Assembly (NCBI RefSeq): GCF_009806575.1
Contig: NZ_CP047095.1
Coordinates: 4,282,001 to 4,346,000, forward strand
Source: Rossellomorea marisflavi
Lineage (GTDB): Bacteria; Bacillota; Bacilli; Bacillales; Bacillaceae_B
Length of the DNA stretch: 64,000 bases
Direction: 5' to 3'
Part shown: piece after piece, positions 7,495 to 16,303 of the stretch
Layout: the number at the start of each line of letters is the position of its first letter
How positions within the stretch are numbered: position 1 is the stretch's first letter
Translations under genes and position numbers: made by a program
Notes under the pieces: model-generated
The model's input: only the letters and a program-made list of their open reading frames with translations
Databases searched by the model: none
What the model was told of the DNA's origin: nothing

Positions 7495-9405
7495 ATGTCA
7501 AATCAACACGTTAGGATTCAATTTCCAGATGGTCAACAACAAGAATTCCCACAAGGTGTCACACTGACCGATATCGCTCAGTCGATCAGCCCGGGCTTAC
7601 GCAAAAAAGCCGTAGCAGGGAGTGTGAATGGAACGACGGTTGATTTGACACGACCGATTCTGGAGGATGCTGACATTTCCATTTACGATGCCGTGTCTCA
7701 GGAGGGAATCGGTGTCATACGCCATTCGGCCGCCCATATCCTTGCTCAGGCGATCAGACGACTGTATCCGGACGCCTCTTTCGGAGTGGGGCCGGTGATC
7801 GAAAACGGATTCTATTATGATATTGATATAGAAAAAGCTTTAGTCCCGGAGGATCTGGTGGAGATTGAGGACATGATGGGACAGATAGTCCAAGAGGATC
7901 TTCTTGTCCTCCGAAAAGAAGTGACAAACGATGAGGCGGAGCACCTCTTCTCTCATGATCCATTGAAACTGGAACTGCTTGAAGATATTCCTGCCGGTGA
8001 ACCCATAACGGTATACGAACAAGGGGATTTCTATGATCTATGCCGCGGCCCCCATGCGCCATCCACTGGTAAGGTGAAGCACTTCAAGCTTATGAGCGTC
8101 TCAGGGGCATACTGGCGCGGGGACAGCGACAATCGTATGCTCCAACGGATCTACGGGGTTGCCTTTGCGTCGAATAAGGAATTGGAAGATCACTTCCTTT
8201 TCCTCAAAGAGGCGGAAAAGCGGAATCACCGGAAGCTCGGGAAGGAGCTCGACCTGTTCATGTTCTCTGAAGAAGCTCCGGGGATGCCCTTTTACTTGGC
8301 GAACGGACAGTTGATCCGGAATGAGCTGGAATCCTTCCTAAGAGACCTCCAGACATCATACGATTATCAGGAAGTACGCACTCCCCTGATGATGAACCAG
8401 CGCCTTTGGGAGCAGTCCGGACACTGGGATCATTATAAAGAGAATATGTACTTTACTCAGGTGGACGATCAATCGTTTGCCCTTAAGCCCATGAATTGTC
8501 CGGGACATATGCTGATCTTCAAGAATGGTCTACGCTCCTACAGGGACCTGCCGATCCGCATGGCAGAGTTTGGACAAGTACACCGGCACGAGTTCAGCGG
8601 CGCCCTCAATGGCTTGTTGCGCGTCCGCAGCTTCTGTCAGGATGATGCCCATATCTTTGTAACGCCAGAGCAGATCGAGGCAGAAGTGTCCCTTGCCTTG
8701 AAGATCATCGACCATGTATACCAGGTATTCGGATTCAGCTACGAAATCGAACTTTCCACCCGTCCGGATGACTACATGGGGGATCCGGATCTGTGGGACC
8801 AAGCGGAATCTGCTCTGGAGAACGTATTGAAGAAGATTGGTTTTCCATACAAAATCAATGAAGGAGACGGCGCTTTCTATGGACCGAAGATCGATATCCA
8901 CATCAGGGATGCCATCAAGCGCAGCCATCAGTGCGCGACCGTCCAGCTCGACTTCCAGCTTCCAGAGAAGTTCGATCTGACATACGTGAATGAAGAAAAC
9001 GAGAAAGTGCGCCCGGTTGTCATCCATCGTGCCGTCTTCGGTTCCATTGACCGCTTCCTCGGCATCCTGATCGAGCACTTTGGTGGAGCGTTCCCCCTTT
9101 GGCTCGCACCTAAGCAGGTCGAGGTCATCCACGTCTCAGACGCGCACACTCCATATGCCGAAAGCGTTCTGCTGAAACTTCGCCAGGCAGGGATACGCGC
9201 CTCTTTGAATAATAGGAATGAAAAGCTTGGGAAGAAGATTCGCGAAGGACAAATGCGAAAAGTTCCATATATTCTTGTGCTTGGAGATAAAGAGAAAGAG
9301 AGTGGCTCCGTGACCGTCCGGTGCTACGGAAGCGAGAAGCTGGAGGAATACCCCGTAAATGATTTCGTGGAAAAGGTAAGAGATCAAATCTGCGACAAGC
9401 AGTGA
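7495..9405 (+). CDS. thrS: threonyl-tRNA synthetase
   Basis: A 636-residue class II synthetase that charges tRNA-Thr. It has an N-terminal TGS domain (about 1-62), the editing domain (about 65-240) with HSAAHILAQA, and a catalytic core with MNCPGHM carrying the zinc-binding Cys. Motif 2 is GQVHRHEFSGALNGLLRVRSF and motif 3 is HRAVFGSIDRFLGILIEH. The anticodon-binding domain fills the last 100 residues. The start is the ATG at 7495, with AAGGAGA 8 bases upstream. The frame is open back to 7405, but that part lies inside the T-box terminator. It is preceded by a threonine T-box. It could be the thrS or thrZ paralogue. Confidence 0.96.
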   Translation: MSNQHVRIQFPDGQQQEFPQGVTLTDIAQSISPGLRKKAVAGSVNGTTVDLTRPILEDADISIYDAVSQEGIGVIRHSAAHILAQAIRRLYPDASFGVGPVIENGFYYDIDIEKALVPEDLVEIEDMMGQIVQEDLLVLRKEVTNDEAEHLFSHDPLKLELLEDIPAGEPITVYEQGDFYDLCRGPHAPSTGKVKHFKLMSVSGAYWRGDSDNRMLQRIYGVAFASNKELEDHFLFLKEAEKRNHRKLGKELDLFMFSEEAPGMPFYLANGQLIRNELESFLRDLQTSYDYQEVRTPLMMNQRLWEQSGHWDHYKENMYFTQVDDQSFALKPMNCPGHMLIFKNGLRSYRDLPIRMAEFGQVHRHEFSGALNGLLRVRSFCQDDAHIFVTPEQIEAEVSLALKIIDHVYQVFGFSYEIELSTRPDDYMGDPDLWDQAESALENVLKKIGFPYKINEGDGAFYGPKIDIHIRDAIKRSHQCATVQLDFQLPEKFDLTYVNEENEKVRPVVIHRAVFGSIDRFLGILIEHFGGAFPLWLAPKQVEVIHVSDAHTPYAESVLLKLRQAGIRASLNNRNEKLGKKIREGQMRKVPYILVLGDKEKESGSVTVRCYGSEKLEEYPVNDFVEKVRDQICDKQ

Positions 9406-9489
9406 TGGGAATGTCGCCTTGTTGAATGCCAAAAAGTAGCGTATCCTAAAAAGATAAAGCTGCCTCAATCCAACAAGGAAGGTGTCAAC

Positions 9490-10293
9490 ATGACCGTTTC
9501 TCTTATCATGTTCGGCTTGATCGGGATCCTGATCGGGATCCTCTCAAGTATGTTCGGTTTCGGTGGAGGCTTCGTCGTGGTACCGGTGCTGTATGCATTC
9601 CTGCCCGACACGATCCCTCATGAATACCTCATGCACACAGCCATCGGATCATCCCTTGCCGTCATGATCATCAACTCATTCAACTCAACCTATAATCACT
9701 CCCGTAAAGGGAACATCAAGTGGTCTGTCTTCAAAAAGCTTGCCGGGTTCATTGCGGCAGGATCACTCATCGGCGGAATCGTGGCCATCTTCATCGATAG
9801 CGAGGTTCTGAGGATCCTCTTCATCGCCCTGCTCGGCTATATCCTGATCAGCAATCTCCTGAAGAAGACGTTTACCTCGGATCGGGAGGATGATGACTTC
9901 CAGCTTCCGGGGAAGAAGGCTTCGGCTTTCTTCGGGACGGGGATCGGATTCATCTCTACCCTCCTCGGTATCGGTGGGAGCGTCATGACCATCCCGTTCC
10001 TCCGGAAGCAAGGGATGCGGATGCTGAATGCCGTCGCATTGGCTACACCCCTCGGTCTGCCCATCGCCATTGTAGGGGCATTCAGCTACTTGGTTTCAGG
10101 TTTACAGGTAGACCATATGCCTGCATCCACAATCGGATTCATTTATCTCCCTGCCCTGGTCGGTTTCACGGTAGGGGGGTTCATCGGGGTCCCATTCGGA
10201 AGAAAATGGGCACAGAAGCTGCCTGACGGAATCTTTTCAAAAGCCTATCTTGCCATCTTGGCCGTCGTGATCATCATGATGATCGTGGCGTAA
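9490..10293 (+). CDS. TauE/SafE family sulfite/organosulfur exporter-like permease
   Basis: A 267-residue membrane protein with about eight helices in two repeats. The first begins GILIGILSSMFGFGGGFVVVPVL and the second GIGFISTLLGIGGSVMTIPFL; these paired glycine-rich motifs define the TauE/SafE (DUF81) family. Family members move sulfite, sulfoacetate or similar anions across the membrane; the substrate here is unknown. AAGGAAGGTG precedes the ATG by 6 bases. It follows thrS by 84 bases without an obvious terminator, so partial read-through is possible. A strong bidirectional terminator closes it. Confidence 0.85.
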   Translation: MTVSLIMFGLIGILIGILSSMFGFGGGFVVVPVLYAFLPDTIPHEYLMHTAIGSSLAVMIINSFNSTYNHSRKGNIKWSVFKKLAGFIAAGSLIGGIVAIFIDSEVLRILFIALLGYILISNLLKKTFTSDREDDDFQLPGKKASAFFGTGIGFISTLLGIGGSVMTIPFLRKQGMRMLNAVALATPLGLPIAIVGAFSYLVSGLQVDHMPASTIGFIYLPALVGFTVGGFIGVPFGRKWAQKLPDGIFSKAYLAILAVVIIMMIVA

Positions 10294-10298
10294 ATAAA

Positions 10299-10347
10299 AC
10301 GGGGACGAATCCAGTGCTGACCTGCACCGGATTCGTCCCCGCTTTTT
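10299..10347. terminator. bidirectional terminator between convergent genes
   Basis: CGGGGACGAATCC pairs with GGATTCGTCCCCG around a 16-base loop, with a T run on the plus side and an A run on the other. It serves both the TauE/SafE gene and the convergent AI-2E family gene. Confidence 0.9.
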
Positions 10348-11405
10348 TATCCTTTATTCAGTTGGAAAAGGCCTGCTTCCTTGGCAGAGCGGATGGCGAT
10401 ATACACAAATGGTCCAAGGATCAGCCCCATGACCCCGAAGAAGACGAACCCGAAGTACATGGTCAAGACGGTCGGCAAGGCAGCAAGGCCGATCGAGTCC
10501 CCAAGGATTTTCGGCTCGATGGCACGGCGGACGATGGTGATCACAGCCGCGAGAACAATCAAAGCCAGACCGCCGTTCACGTCTCCGAGTATCATGGCGA
10601 GAAGGCCCCATGGCGCAAGCACAAGTGCCGGCCCCACATAAAGGGGAATGATATCGACCAGCCAGATAATGATGCTCATGATGAGAGCAACCTTAGGAGA
10701 AATGAACAATAATGAGATATAGGTGATCAGGAATACCCCGATACTCAGGATGAATTGAGCCTTCCAGTACCCCATGAACACTTTGCTCATCTTCTGGAAT
10801 ACGAAGCGGAGTTTACCCGATGTTTCCGGCTTGAAGAAATTGAAGAACATATTCAGAAGCTTCGGGAGATCCAGACTGAAGAGGAAAAAGGTGATGAGAT
10901 AGATCAATGTGACGAATACCATATTTGGAATCGACTGAAGCGCCGAACCGATGGCATTGATCAGCTGTGAGGTCAGATGCACAGCTGTATCGGTAAGTCC
11001 TTGGGACTGTTTCTCGATTTCCTTGACAATCCGATCACCCTGCGGGACTTCATCGATGAATTCATTGAAACGGATCACCTGATCATTGACGAACACCTGA
11101 ATATCCTTTGCGTAGACCGGAATATTCAATGACCATTCATACAGGGAATTGAACACCCTCGTCACCGTGAAATACAGTCCCCACGCACAAACAAGCATAA
11201 ACGTGGTGAAGACGATGATGACAGGCAGGAGACGTTTTTCCGACTTGAGGAGTTTCTTCACCCACTTGACGAGCGGTTCCATGACCATGGCTGTCAAAAG
11301 GGCAAGGAATATGGGGAGGAACACTGAAAAGTAAATATACACAAACACACAAGCAGCTAGGAGAAGCACAAACATTATAACGCGTTTAACCAGAACTCGA
11401 TTCAA
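10347..11405 (-). CDS. AI-2E transporter (UPF0118) family membrane protein, YtvI-like
   Basis: A 352-residue protein with a TTG start. N-terminal helices at about 8-28, 30-50 and 60-85 are followed by a soluble central segment (about 90-160). Further helices follow in the C-terminal half, with family marks KILGDSIGLAALPTVLTMYFGF and GVMGLILGPFVYI. The family includes AI-2 exporters, Na+/H+ antiporters and the sporulation protein YtvI; sequence alone does not choose between them. A GAAGG site lies 10 bases before the TTG. It is a single gene, convergent with the TauE/SafE gene. Confidence 0.85.
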   Translation of the reverse strand: MNRVLVKRVIMFVLLLAACVFVYIYFSVFLPIFLALLTAMVMEPLVKWVKKLLKSEKRLLPVIIVFTTFMLVCAWGLYFTVTRVFNSLYEWSLNIPVYAKDIQVFVNDQVIRFNEFIDEVPQGDRIVKEIEKQSQGLTDTAVHLTSQLINAIGSALQSIPNMVFVTLIYLITFFLFSLDLPKLLNMFFNFFKPETSGKLRFVFQKMSKVFMGYWKAQFILSIGVFLITYISLLFISPKVALIMSIIIWLVDIIPLYVGPALVLAPWGLLAMILGDVNGGLALIVLAAVITIVRRAIEPKILGDSIGLAALPTVLTMYFGFVFFGVMGLILGPFVYIAIRSAKEAGLFQLNKG

Positions 11406-11576
11406 CTATCATTAACCTTCCTTCTAAGAGCCCATTAGCCACGAGCAACCTTCACTATAATATCTCAATTCTAAAGTGAATAGGAAGGAAAGTAAATCTT
11501 TAGTAAAAATAGAAATCTCGCGATGAAACTTTTTTGTTGATCCATACGTAAATAAGAGGAAAAGGAGTTGATCAGC

Positions 11577-11795
11577 ATGGCTGCTTGTACAAGCTGTCAG
11601 AATAAATGGAGGGGACGAGATATTTGGAAGCTTGGTTTCTCCAAAGAAGGAAAAAGCTGTCCCCACTGTGGTACCACCCAATACATTTCTGCCGAAACGC
11701 AGAGGATGATGAGCCTCGGCTTCATCAGTGTGGTGGCCATTCTTCTATTCCCTTTTATCATCAAACTGAGCGGAGAGAAAGAGCCCCTATGGTAA
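11577..11795 (+). CDS. TIGR04104-type small zinc-ribbon membrane protein
   Basis: A 72-residue protein with CTSCQNKW near residue 4, then a spacer of about 20 residues and CPHCGTTQYIS. This is the CxxC-x20-CxxC pattern of the TIGR04104 putative zinc finger family. A single membrane helix follows (FISVVAILLFPFIIKL). AAGGAG lies 9 bases before the ATG; the in-frame TTG at 11568 is less likely. The function of the family is unknown. It converges on the broken MBL-fold gene, with stops only about 20 bases apart and no clear terminator between. Confidence 0.8.
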   Translation: MAACTSCQNKWRGRDIWKLGFSKEGKSCPHCGTTQYISAETQRMMSLGFISVVAILLFPFIIKLSGEKEPLW

Positions 11796-11814
11796 ACCTG
11801 AAAAGCATCCCGCT

Positions 11815-12620
11815 CTATAATTCTTCGATGATGGACGAAACAATATGCTTGGAATCCCATTCTCCTCTGGAAAATGACATGATCGGATACTTATTCGGGA
11901 AAATGGTCTGTTGAATCTCATTGACCCCAAGACCTTCATGATGAAGGGACGTCACCTTTTCCTTTATTTTTGTTAAGTACTCAAGCTTCAGCTTCATGGC
12001 TTTTTTCCCATTCTTTACATACCCTGCATGGCAACAGAACATCTCGTCGAAGTCATACGTAAGAATGTCCCTGATCGACCGGATGATGGCAGGTATGCTC
12101 TCTTCCCGCAGTACAATTTTCGTTTTAGGAGAAACGTAGAGATCCCCGAGAATAGTTGCCCGGTTGACTCATTCAGGAATGAAACGTGATCGGCGGCATG
12201 TCCCGGAGTGGAGATGACCTTAAACACATCCCGTCCGGAATGGATGACTTCAGGCAGTGTCCCTGATTGGAATGCAGGACGTTTACCCCAGAACATCCGT
12301 CTATAAAAGGGGTAGTTTGCTTTTTCCGTACATTCCTTACGAAAAAGAGGGTTCATCAGAACCGGGATTCCTTTGCTGTTGCAATAGGAAGCGTTTCCCG
12401 TATGGTCTTCATGATGATGCGTGATCATGACCAATTCCGGATTCACCTCATCGATAAACGGTCGGAAATGGCGACGCAAGGAGTGCGAGCCGGTATCGAT
12501 CAAGACATCCCCAGCCGCAAACGCATAGCAATTCAACTGAACCCCGAATGCTTCTTGTCTACACTCGAACAATCGAACGCCTGATTGTTCACTCGGGCAT
12601 GAATTTTGTTTAAAAAGCAC
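11815..12620 (-). pseudogene. MBL-fold metallohydrolase, broken by a one-base deletion
   Basis: The GTG start at 12620, with GGGAGG 7 bases upstream, opens a frame with the metallo-beta-lactamase motif THHHEDHTGN. It then runs into a wrong frame after QLFSG. A second frame continues GDLYVSPKTKIVLREESIP and ends at 11815. One extra G at the G4 run (plus-strand C4, 12144-12147) joins them into a 268-residue protein of normal length with the later HAGY metal-ligand region. The family hydrolyses thioesters, lactones or similar compounds; the substrate is unknown. Either the gene is inactive or the assembly has a homopolymer error. Confidence 0.8.
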
Positions 12621-12733
12621 GTAGAACCCTCCCCATCATCTCTCTTTTCTCTACTGTACCACATGAATGAATAATCACTCACTTTTTTCAGTGAAAAAGA
12701 AGCAGGAATCTTCCCACTTCTTACAGGACCGTC

Positions 12734-13431
12734 TTACTTGAAATAAAAATGATGAAGGATAAGAGCCACCATTGCCTCGTGATCACGGTTCCTGACTTCC
12801 ATGGCCGAAACATTACTCACGATATGATTCCGCTTCAATGTGCCGATCGCAGCCTCCCCGAGGTCACCGTTATCGTCGAGGTGACCGTGTTGGCGGCCGT
12901 CTGGAGCGTCCGATTTCCAATGTGGAACTCGATCACTTCCTTCAGTTTGGCTATGCGTCTAAGATCCACCAGCGTCCTCGCCTGGCCGATCAACTCACCG
13001 TTCCGTACGATTTCCCAGTGTTCCTGCCTCGAAAACCAGCGTTCCCGATACCATTTTACCTGATAGAGGTCCCCATCAACCTTGATCTCCATAGATACGT
13101 ACCAGTTGGAACTGACCATCTCTCCGATGATAAAACGGCCTTTGCTTTCGTAATATCTCTTAAGATACCCTCTTTTTTGATCGCCTTCGAATAGTGGCTT
13201 CGGGACGGCAAAGGACCGTTGAAGGTGATAAAAGCTCCACCCCTTCACATCCTTCGGAACATACGCCTGCTCCTTTTTTTGGAAGTGCTTGGTCAGCACA
13301 TATAGAACAAGGGCTCCCACGGGAAATAGGAGGGCAGCTCCCAACAGCTCAGGATCAACAGCATCGAACAAAAGATAGCGGAACAAGGCCACGATCATGA
13401 CCATGACAAAATAAAATAGTAATTGGATCAA
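12734..13431 (-). pseudogene. LURP-one-like/tubby-related membrane protein, broken by a one-base deletion
   Basis: A TTG start at 13431 leads to two N-terminal helices (about 1-45) and a soluble beta-rich part with KWYRERWFSRQEHWEIVRNGELIGQA. The read frame ends at 12835. One more G at the G4 run (plus-strand C4, 12856-12859) continues SGEAAIGTLKRNHIVSNVSAMEV and so on to a stop at 12734, giving 232 residues. The restored tail carries the IGTLKR and terminal hydrophobic strand expected of LOR/tubby-like folds, hence the family guess. The gene starts 15 bases after the YeiL-like regulator stop and is probably in its operon. Confidence 0.65.
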
Positions 13432-13445
13432 CGTTTTCCCTACTT

Positions 13446-14120
13446 TCAGCTTTCATTTCTCAGGAGTTCGGCCAGGACCTCAAGTGCCTTGGCATCGGTG
13501 ATGATGTACCGGGTCCCTTCTTTCCTGATGTATCCTTTTTTTGTAAAGGATGAGAGCACATGAAGGAGATGTCTGTACGATACGCCAAGGAAATCGCAGA
13601 CCGTCACATGCTTCTCTTTATAGATGGTGCCGTCCGCTGTCTGGAGGATGAAATCGGCCAATCGATTCTCAAGTGGAAAAGACAGGGTTTGAGAATACTT
13701 GGCCGACATGGCCGTCGCCTTCAGCGTAAGGAACCTGGTCAACTCCCTCAAGAACGTGGCATCCTCCAATAGCTGATCTCGGAATGACTCGAGTGGAACA
13801 GCATAGCAAACCGTTCTTGTAAGCGCCTGGATCCCTTTGGAATAGTATACTTCGTTCACAAGCTCCATCTCACCGATGAAGTCATGGGCATTCACAAAAT
13901 TGATCAGGGAGACTTTTCCGTTGGAATACGTCACATAGATTTTCGCCTTTCCCTCAATCACATAATAAAAATAGTCTGGCCTTGTCCCTTCCCTGATCAC
14001 CCATTCATCCCGCTCGAACAAATGGACCTCCAGATGCCGGTCCATGGGAAAGGAAAAGAAGGACGCTATGGAATTCCGTTTCATGATGTCTTGTCTTTGC
14101 GCACCTGTGATTTTCTTCAT
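13446..14120 (-). CDS. Crp/Fnr family regulator, YeiL-like
   Basis: A 224-residue protein. The cyclic-nucleotide-type beta barrel spans about 25-135 (EGTRPDYFYYVIEGKAKIYV). A long dimerisation helix follows, and a C-terminal helix-turn-helix with VTVCDFLGVSYRHLLHVLSSFTKKGYIRKEG (about 165-200). The last helix matches YeiL-type regulators. The ATG at 14120 has GGAAGG 7 bases upstream; a GTG at 14144 lacks this. A small membrane ORF ends 8 bases upstream of the start. A Crp-type site at 14297-14312 lies in front of the divergent MFS gene, its likely target. The signal sensed is unknown; no cysteine cluster for Fe-S is evident. Confidence 0.88.
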   Translation of the reverse strand: MKKITGAQRQDIMKRNSIASFFSFPMDRHLEVHLFERDEWVIREGTRPDYFYYVIEGKAKIYVTYSNGKVSLINFVNAHDFIGEMELVNEVYYSKGIQALTRTVCYAVPLESFRDQLLEDATFLRELTRFLTLKATAMSAKYSQTLSFPLENRLADFILQTADGTIYKEKHVTVCDFLGVSYRHLLHVLSSFTKKGYIRKEGTRYIITDAKALEVLAELLRNES

Positions 14121-14125
14121 GGCAC

Positions 14126-14230
14126 TTACCTTCCTTTTCTCCACAATGTATAAAGGAGGAAGGTGATCAGGATCAAAAATACGAGTCCAACTCCCACTAA
14201 CGTATCAAGTATGAAATCGATTCTTCTCAC
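14126..14230 (-). CDS. possible 34-aa single-helix membrane micro-protein
   Basis: From a GTG at 14230 the frame encodes a short basic start (RRIDF), one strongly hydrophobic helix (VGVGLVFLILITFLLY) and a basic end (RKGR). Its TAA lies 8 bases before the regulator ATG, and the last codons contain that gene's ribosome binding site. GGAGGTG overlaps the GTG itself, so the true start may be a nearby non-standard codon. The helix-plus-positive-ends pattern and tight coupling make it credible, but the ribosome site geometry is a weak point. Confidence 0.4.
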   Translation of the reverse strand: MRRIDFILDTLVGVGLVFLILITFLLYTLWRKGR

Positions 14231-14296
14231 CTCCAATGATAATATCTAAAATCTACCATAGTCGTATGGGGGTGGAAAGAAGTGTTTTTCTCAGAA

Positions 14297-14339
14297 TGTG
14301 AGATTTCTCATATTTTTTTGCCACTCACCTTGGTATGAT
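14297..14339 (+). promoter_or_regulatory. Crp-type operator and extended -10 promoter of the MFS gene
   Basis: TGTGAGATTTCTCATA (14297-14312) fits the TGTGA-N6-TCACA form of Crp/Fnr sites. An extended -10, TGGTATGAT (14331-14339), has no good -35 at 17 bases. With a start near 14346 the site centre is at about -41.5, the classic class II activator position. Confidence 0.6.
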
Positions 14340-14361
14340 GCAATCAAATGGAGGAATCGAC

Positions 14362-15543
14362 ATGAACACACAACGATGGATGAGTAGACAATTTTTCACT
14401 TTTTATCTAACATGGGGAATCTTCCTGCCGTACTGGACGGGGTGGATGATCAACTCGAAGGGGGTATCGGTCGCAGAGGCCAGCTTGATCATGAGTCTCG
14501 GGCTCGTCATTCGCGGGCTCTCCACCCTGTTCGCCTTTCCCTATCTTTCTTCTAAATTCAGCAGCAAGATGCTCTTGAACGGCATGGGAATCGGGACCTT
14601 CCTGGCCATCCTTCTTTGCATCCCGGCAAGTTCCTACTGGACTCTCATGGCCGTTGTCCTGCTGCTGCACTTCTTCTATCCTACGCTCATGCCCGCACTC
14701 GACACAGCGGCCGGTGTCCTTGTGCAGAACAGACAGTTGAAGCATTACGGAAAAAGCCGCTCCTGGGGGTCCCTCGGCTTCGTCATCGGTGGACTGATCC
14801 TCACACTTTTCACAAGTAAGCTTGGAGATGGTGTCATCATATGGGCTTTATTGATCGGGTTGTTCCTGTTGATCGCACTCGGGATGCTGAAGGCTCCAGA
14901 CGTTCTGTCGAATAAACCCAAGCCGTTGCCGGCCGCCCGTGGGGCCATGCTCAAGCTGTTCAAGGTGAAACACTTCGGCCTTGTCCTTGTCATCGTCATC
15001 CTGCTGCAAGCGGCCCATGCGTCTTACTACAACTACGGCTACATCTTCCTTCAGGAAATCGATGCACCCAAGTCCTGGATCGGGGCCATCATGAACATCG
15101 GAGTCATCGCTGAGATCCTGTTCTTCCTCGTGGCAGACCGCTTATTCCGGAACGTGTCTGTCGGGACGATGCTTGCAACGGCTGCGCTCGGCTCGACCAT
15201 CCGCTGGCTCCTTGTCTTCGCCTTCCCGAGCGTCGCCGTGTTCTCGGTTTCGCAGCTTCTGCACGCCTGCTCATTTGCCATGGGCCATTATGCGTTCATG
15301 CAGTATCTGATCAAGAACATCGCACCGAAGGACGTCCCGAAGGCGCAGGGCATCTATTCCGCCCTCGCCCTCAGCTGGAGCACCGCAGTCTTCACCCTTT
15401 TTGGAGGGTTTCTGTATGAGATCGACCCACGCTACGCGTTTTTGGGGATGATCGTCTGCACGATCCCTTCGTTCATCGTCGCACTCGTTTACCGGAAGAT
15501 ACAGAAAAACGACCGGAGTGCCCAGTCGTCCCTGGCAAGTTGA
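14362..15543 (+). CDS. MFS transporter, HcaT/3-phenylpropionate-transporter-like
   Basis: A 393-residue protein with twelve predicted helices. The N-terminal RQFFTFYLTWGIFLPYWTGWMI and the central KSRSWGSLGFVIGGL are typical of the HcaT/LacY-like branch of the major facilitator superfamily. The ATG at 14362 is chosen because TGGAGG lies 7 bases upstream; the ATG at 14335 has none. It is transcribed divergently from the YeiL-like regulator and is preceded by a Crp-type site, so inducible expression by that regulator is likely. Family members carry phenylpropionate or nucleosides; the substrate here is unknown. Confidence 0.82.
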   Translation: MNTQRWMSRQFFTFYLTWGIFLPYWTGWMINSKGVSVAEASLIMSLGLVIRGLSTLFAFPYLSSKFSSKMLLNGMGIGTFLAILLCIPASSYWTLMAVVLLLHFFYPTLMPALDTAAGVLVQNRQLKHYGKSRSWGSLGFVIGGLILTLFTSKLGDGVIIWALLIGLFLLIALGMLKAPDVLSNKPKPLPAARGAMLKLFKVKHFGLVLVIVILLQAAHASYYNYGYIFLQEIDAPKSWIGAIMNIGVIAEILFFLVADRLFRNVSVGTMLATAALGSTIRWLLVFAFPSVAVFSVSQLLHACSFAMGHYAFMQYLIKNIAPKDVPKAQGIYSALALSWSTAVFTLFGGFLYEIDPRYAFLGMIVCTIPSFIVALVYRKIQKNDRSAQSSLAS

Positions 15544-15556
15544 CGGAGAGCATTAC

Positions 15557-15597
15557 AAAAAGGAATCCCTGGCCTGAGGAGGCGGGATTCCTTTTTA
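15557..15597 (+). terminator. terminator after the MFS gene
   Basis: AAAGGAATCCC and GGGATTCCTTTTT form an 11-bp stem with a 14-base loop and T run. Confidence 0.88.
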
Positions 15598-15614
15598 TGT
15601 GTGTAATTAACAGC

Positions 15615-15884
15615 CTAATGGGCCACCGGATGCAGAAGCAGGTACACGGCCGTGACCATGCTCCCGATTCCGATCAATCCTAACAGGGCAATCGTTAGCA
15701 TCCTGTTGATGCGATGCAACGCAAGCAGGCCATAATAGAGCACGGCTCCTGTAATCAGAAAGAGAAGGAATCCCATCATCTCATGCGAGCCCAATGGATG
15801 AAGAAGCAGATTCAAGGCAATTCCCCCGAAGATGAATGCCCCGACTGAAGCCACTATCTTGCGGGGACTGACAAACTGTTCCAT
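15615..15884 (-). CDS. small three-helix membrane protein
   Basis: An 89-residue protein with hydrophobic segments at about 12-27, 36-55 and 63-83 and short polar loops, including a His/Arg turn. GGAGGTG lies 5 bases before the ATG. I do not recognise a family with known function. It lies between convergent MFS and same-strand XRE genes. Confidence 0.7.
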   Translation of the reverse strand: MEQFVSPRKIVASVGAFIFGGIALNLLLHPLGSHEMMGFLLFLITGAVLYYGLLALHRINRMLTIALLGLIGIGSMVTAVYLLLHPVAH

Positions 15885-15979
15885 GATTTCACCTCCGTCT
15901 TAGCCTTCCGTTTGATCAAGTATAACGGATTGATGTTATCCCCATCCACTCGTCTGTACCAGAATCATGTTTGAGATGA

Positions 15980-16303
15980 TCAAAGACGATTCAGAATCAT
16001 AGAAACCAGTCCATAGAGCATACCGAAGGCAGGAAAGATCACCCACCAGGGCCACATGCTCCTTACACTCCCCGCTTCCCTGATGATGATCCGCTCCTGA
16101 AAGCTTTTATCCCCTTTGATCAATTCATCAAGTGATATCTTATACAGATCGCTCAAAAGGATCAGATTATCCAGATCGGGGTAGCATTTGCCCGTTTCCC
16201 ACTTGGAAATCGATTGCCTTGAGATACTCAACTGCGTAGCCACGTCATCCTGGGACAGCCTGCACTCTTCACGCTTTCGTTTTAAATTCCCGGCCAGTTC
16301 CAT
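15980..16303 (-). CDS. XRE family regulator with a C-terminal membrane anchor
   Basis: A 107-residue protein. An HTH_3 domain covers about residues 4-62 (LKRKREECRLSQDDVATQLSISRQSISKWETGKCYPDLDNLILLSDLYKISLDELIKGD). One membrane helix (WPWWVIFPAFGMLYGLVSMIL) sits at the end. This pattern of XRE domain plus short membrane tail is common in Bacillus and often controls a neighbouring small membrane protein; the 89-residue protein just downstream is a candidate partner. ATG 16303 is preferred over 16309 and 16324 by spacing to AGGTGG. Confidence 0.82.
   Translation of the reverse strand: MELAGNLKRKREECRLSQDDVATQLSISRQSISKWETGKCYPDLDNLILLSDLYKISLDELIKGDKSFQERIIIREAGSVRSMWPWWVIFPAFGMLYGLVSMILNRL

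Noticed and set aside
14338..14361. Earlier ATG of the MFS gene at 14335
   Set aside because: It overlaps the -10 element and has no ribosome site; ATG 14362 follows TGGAGG.
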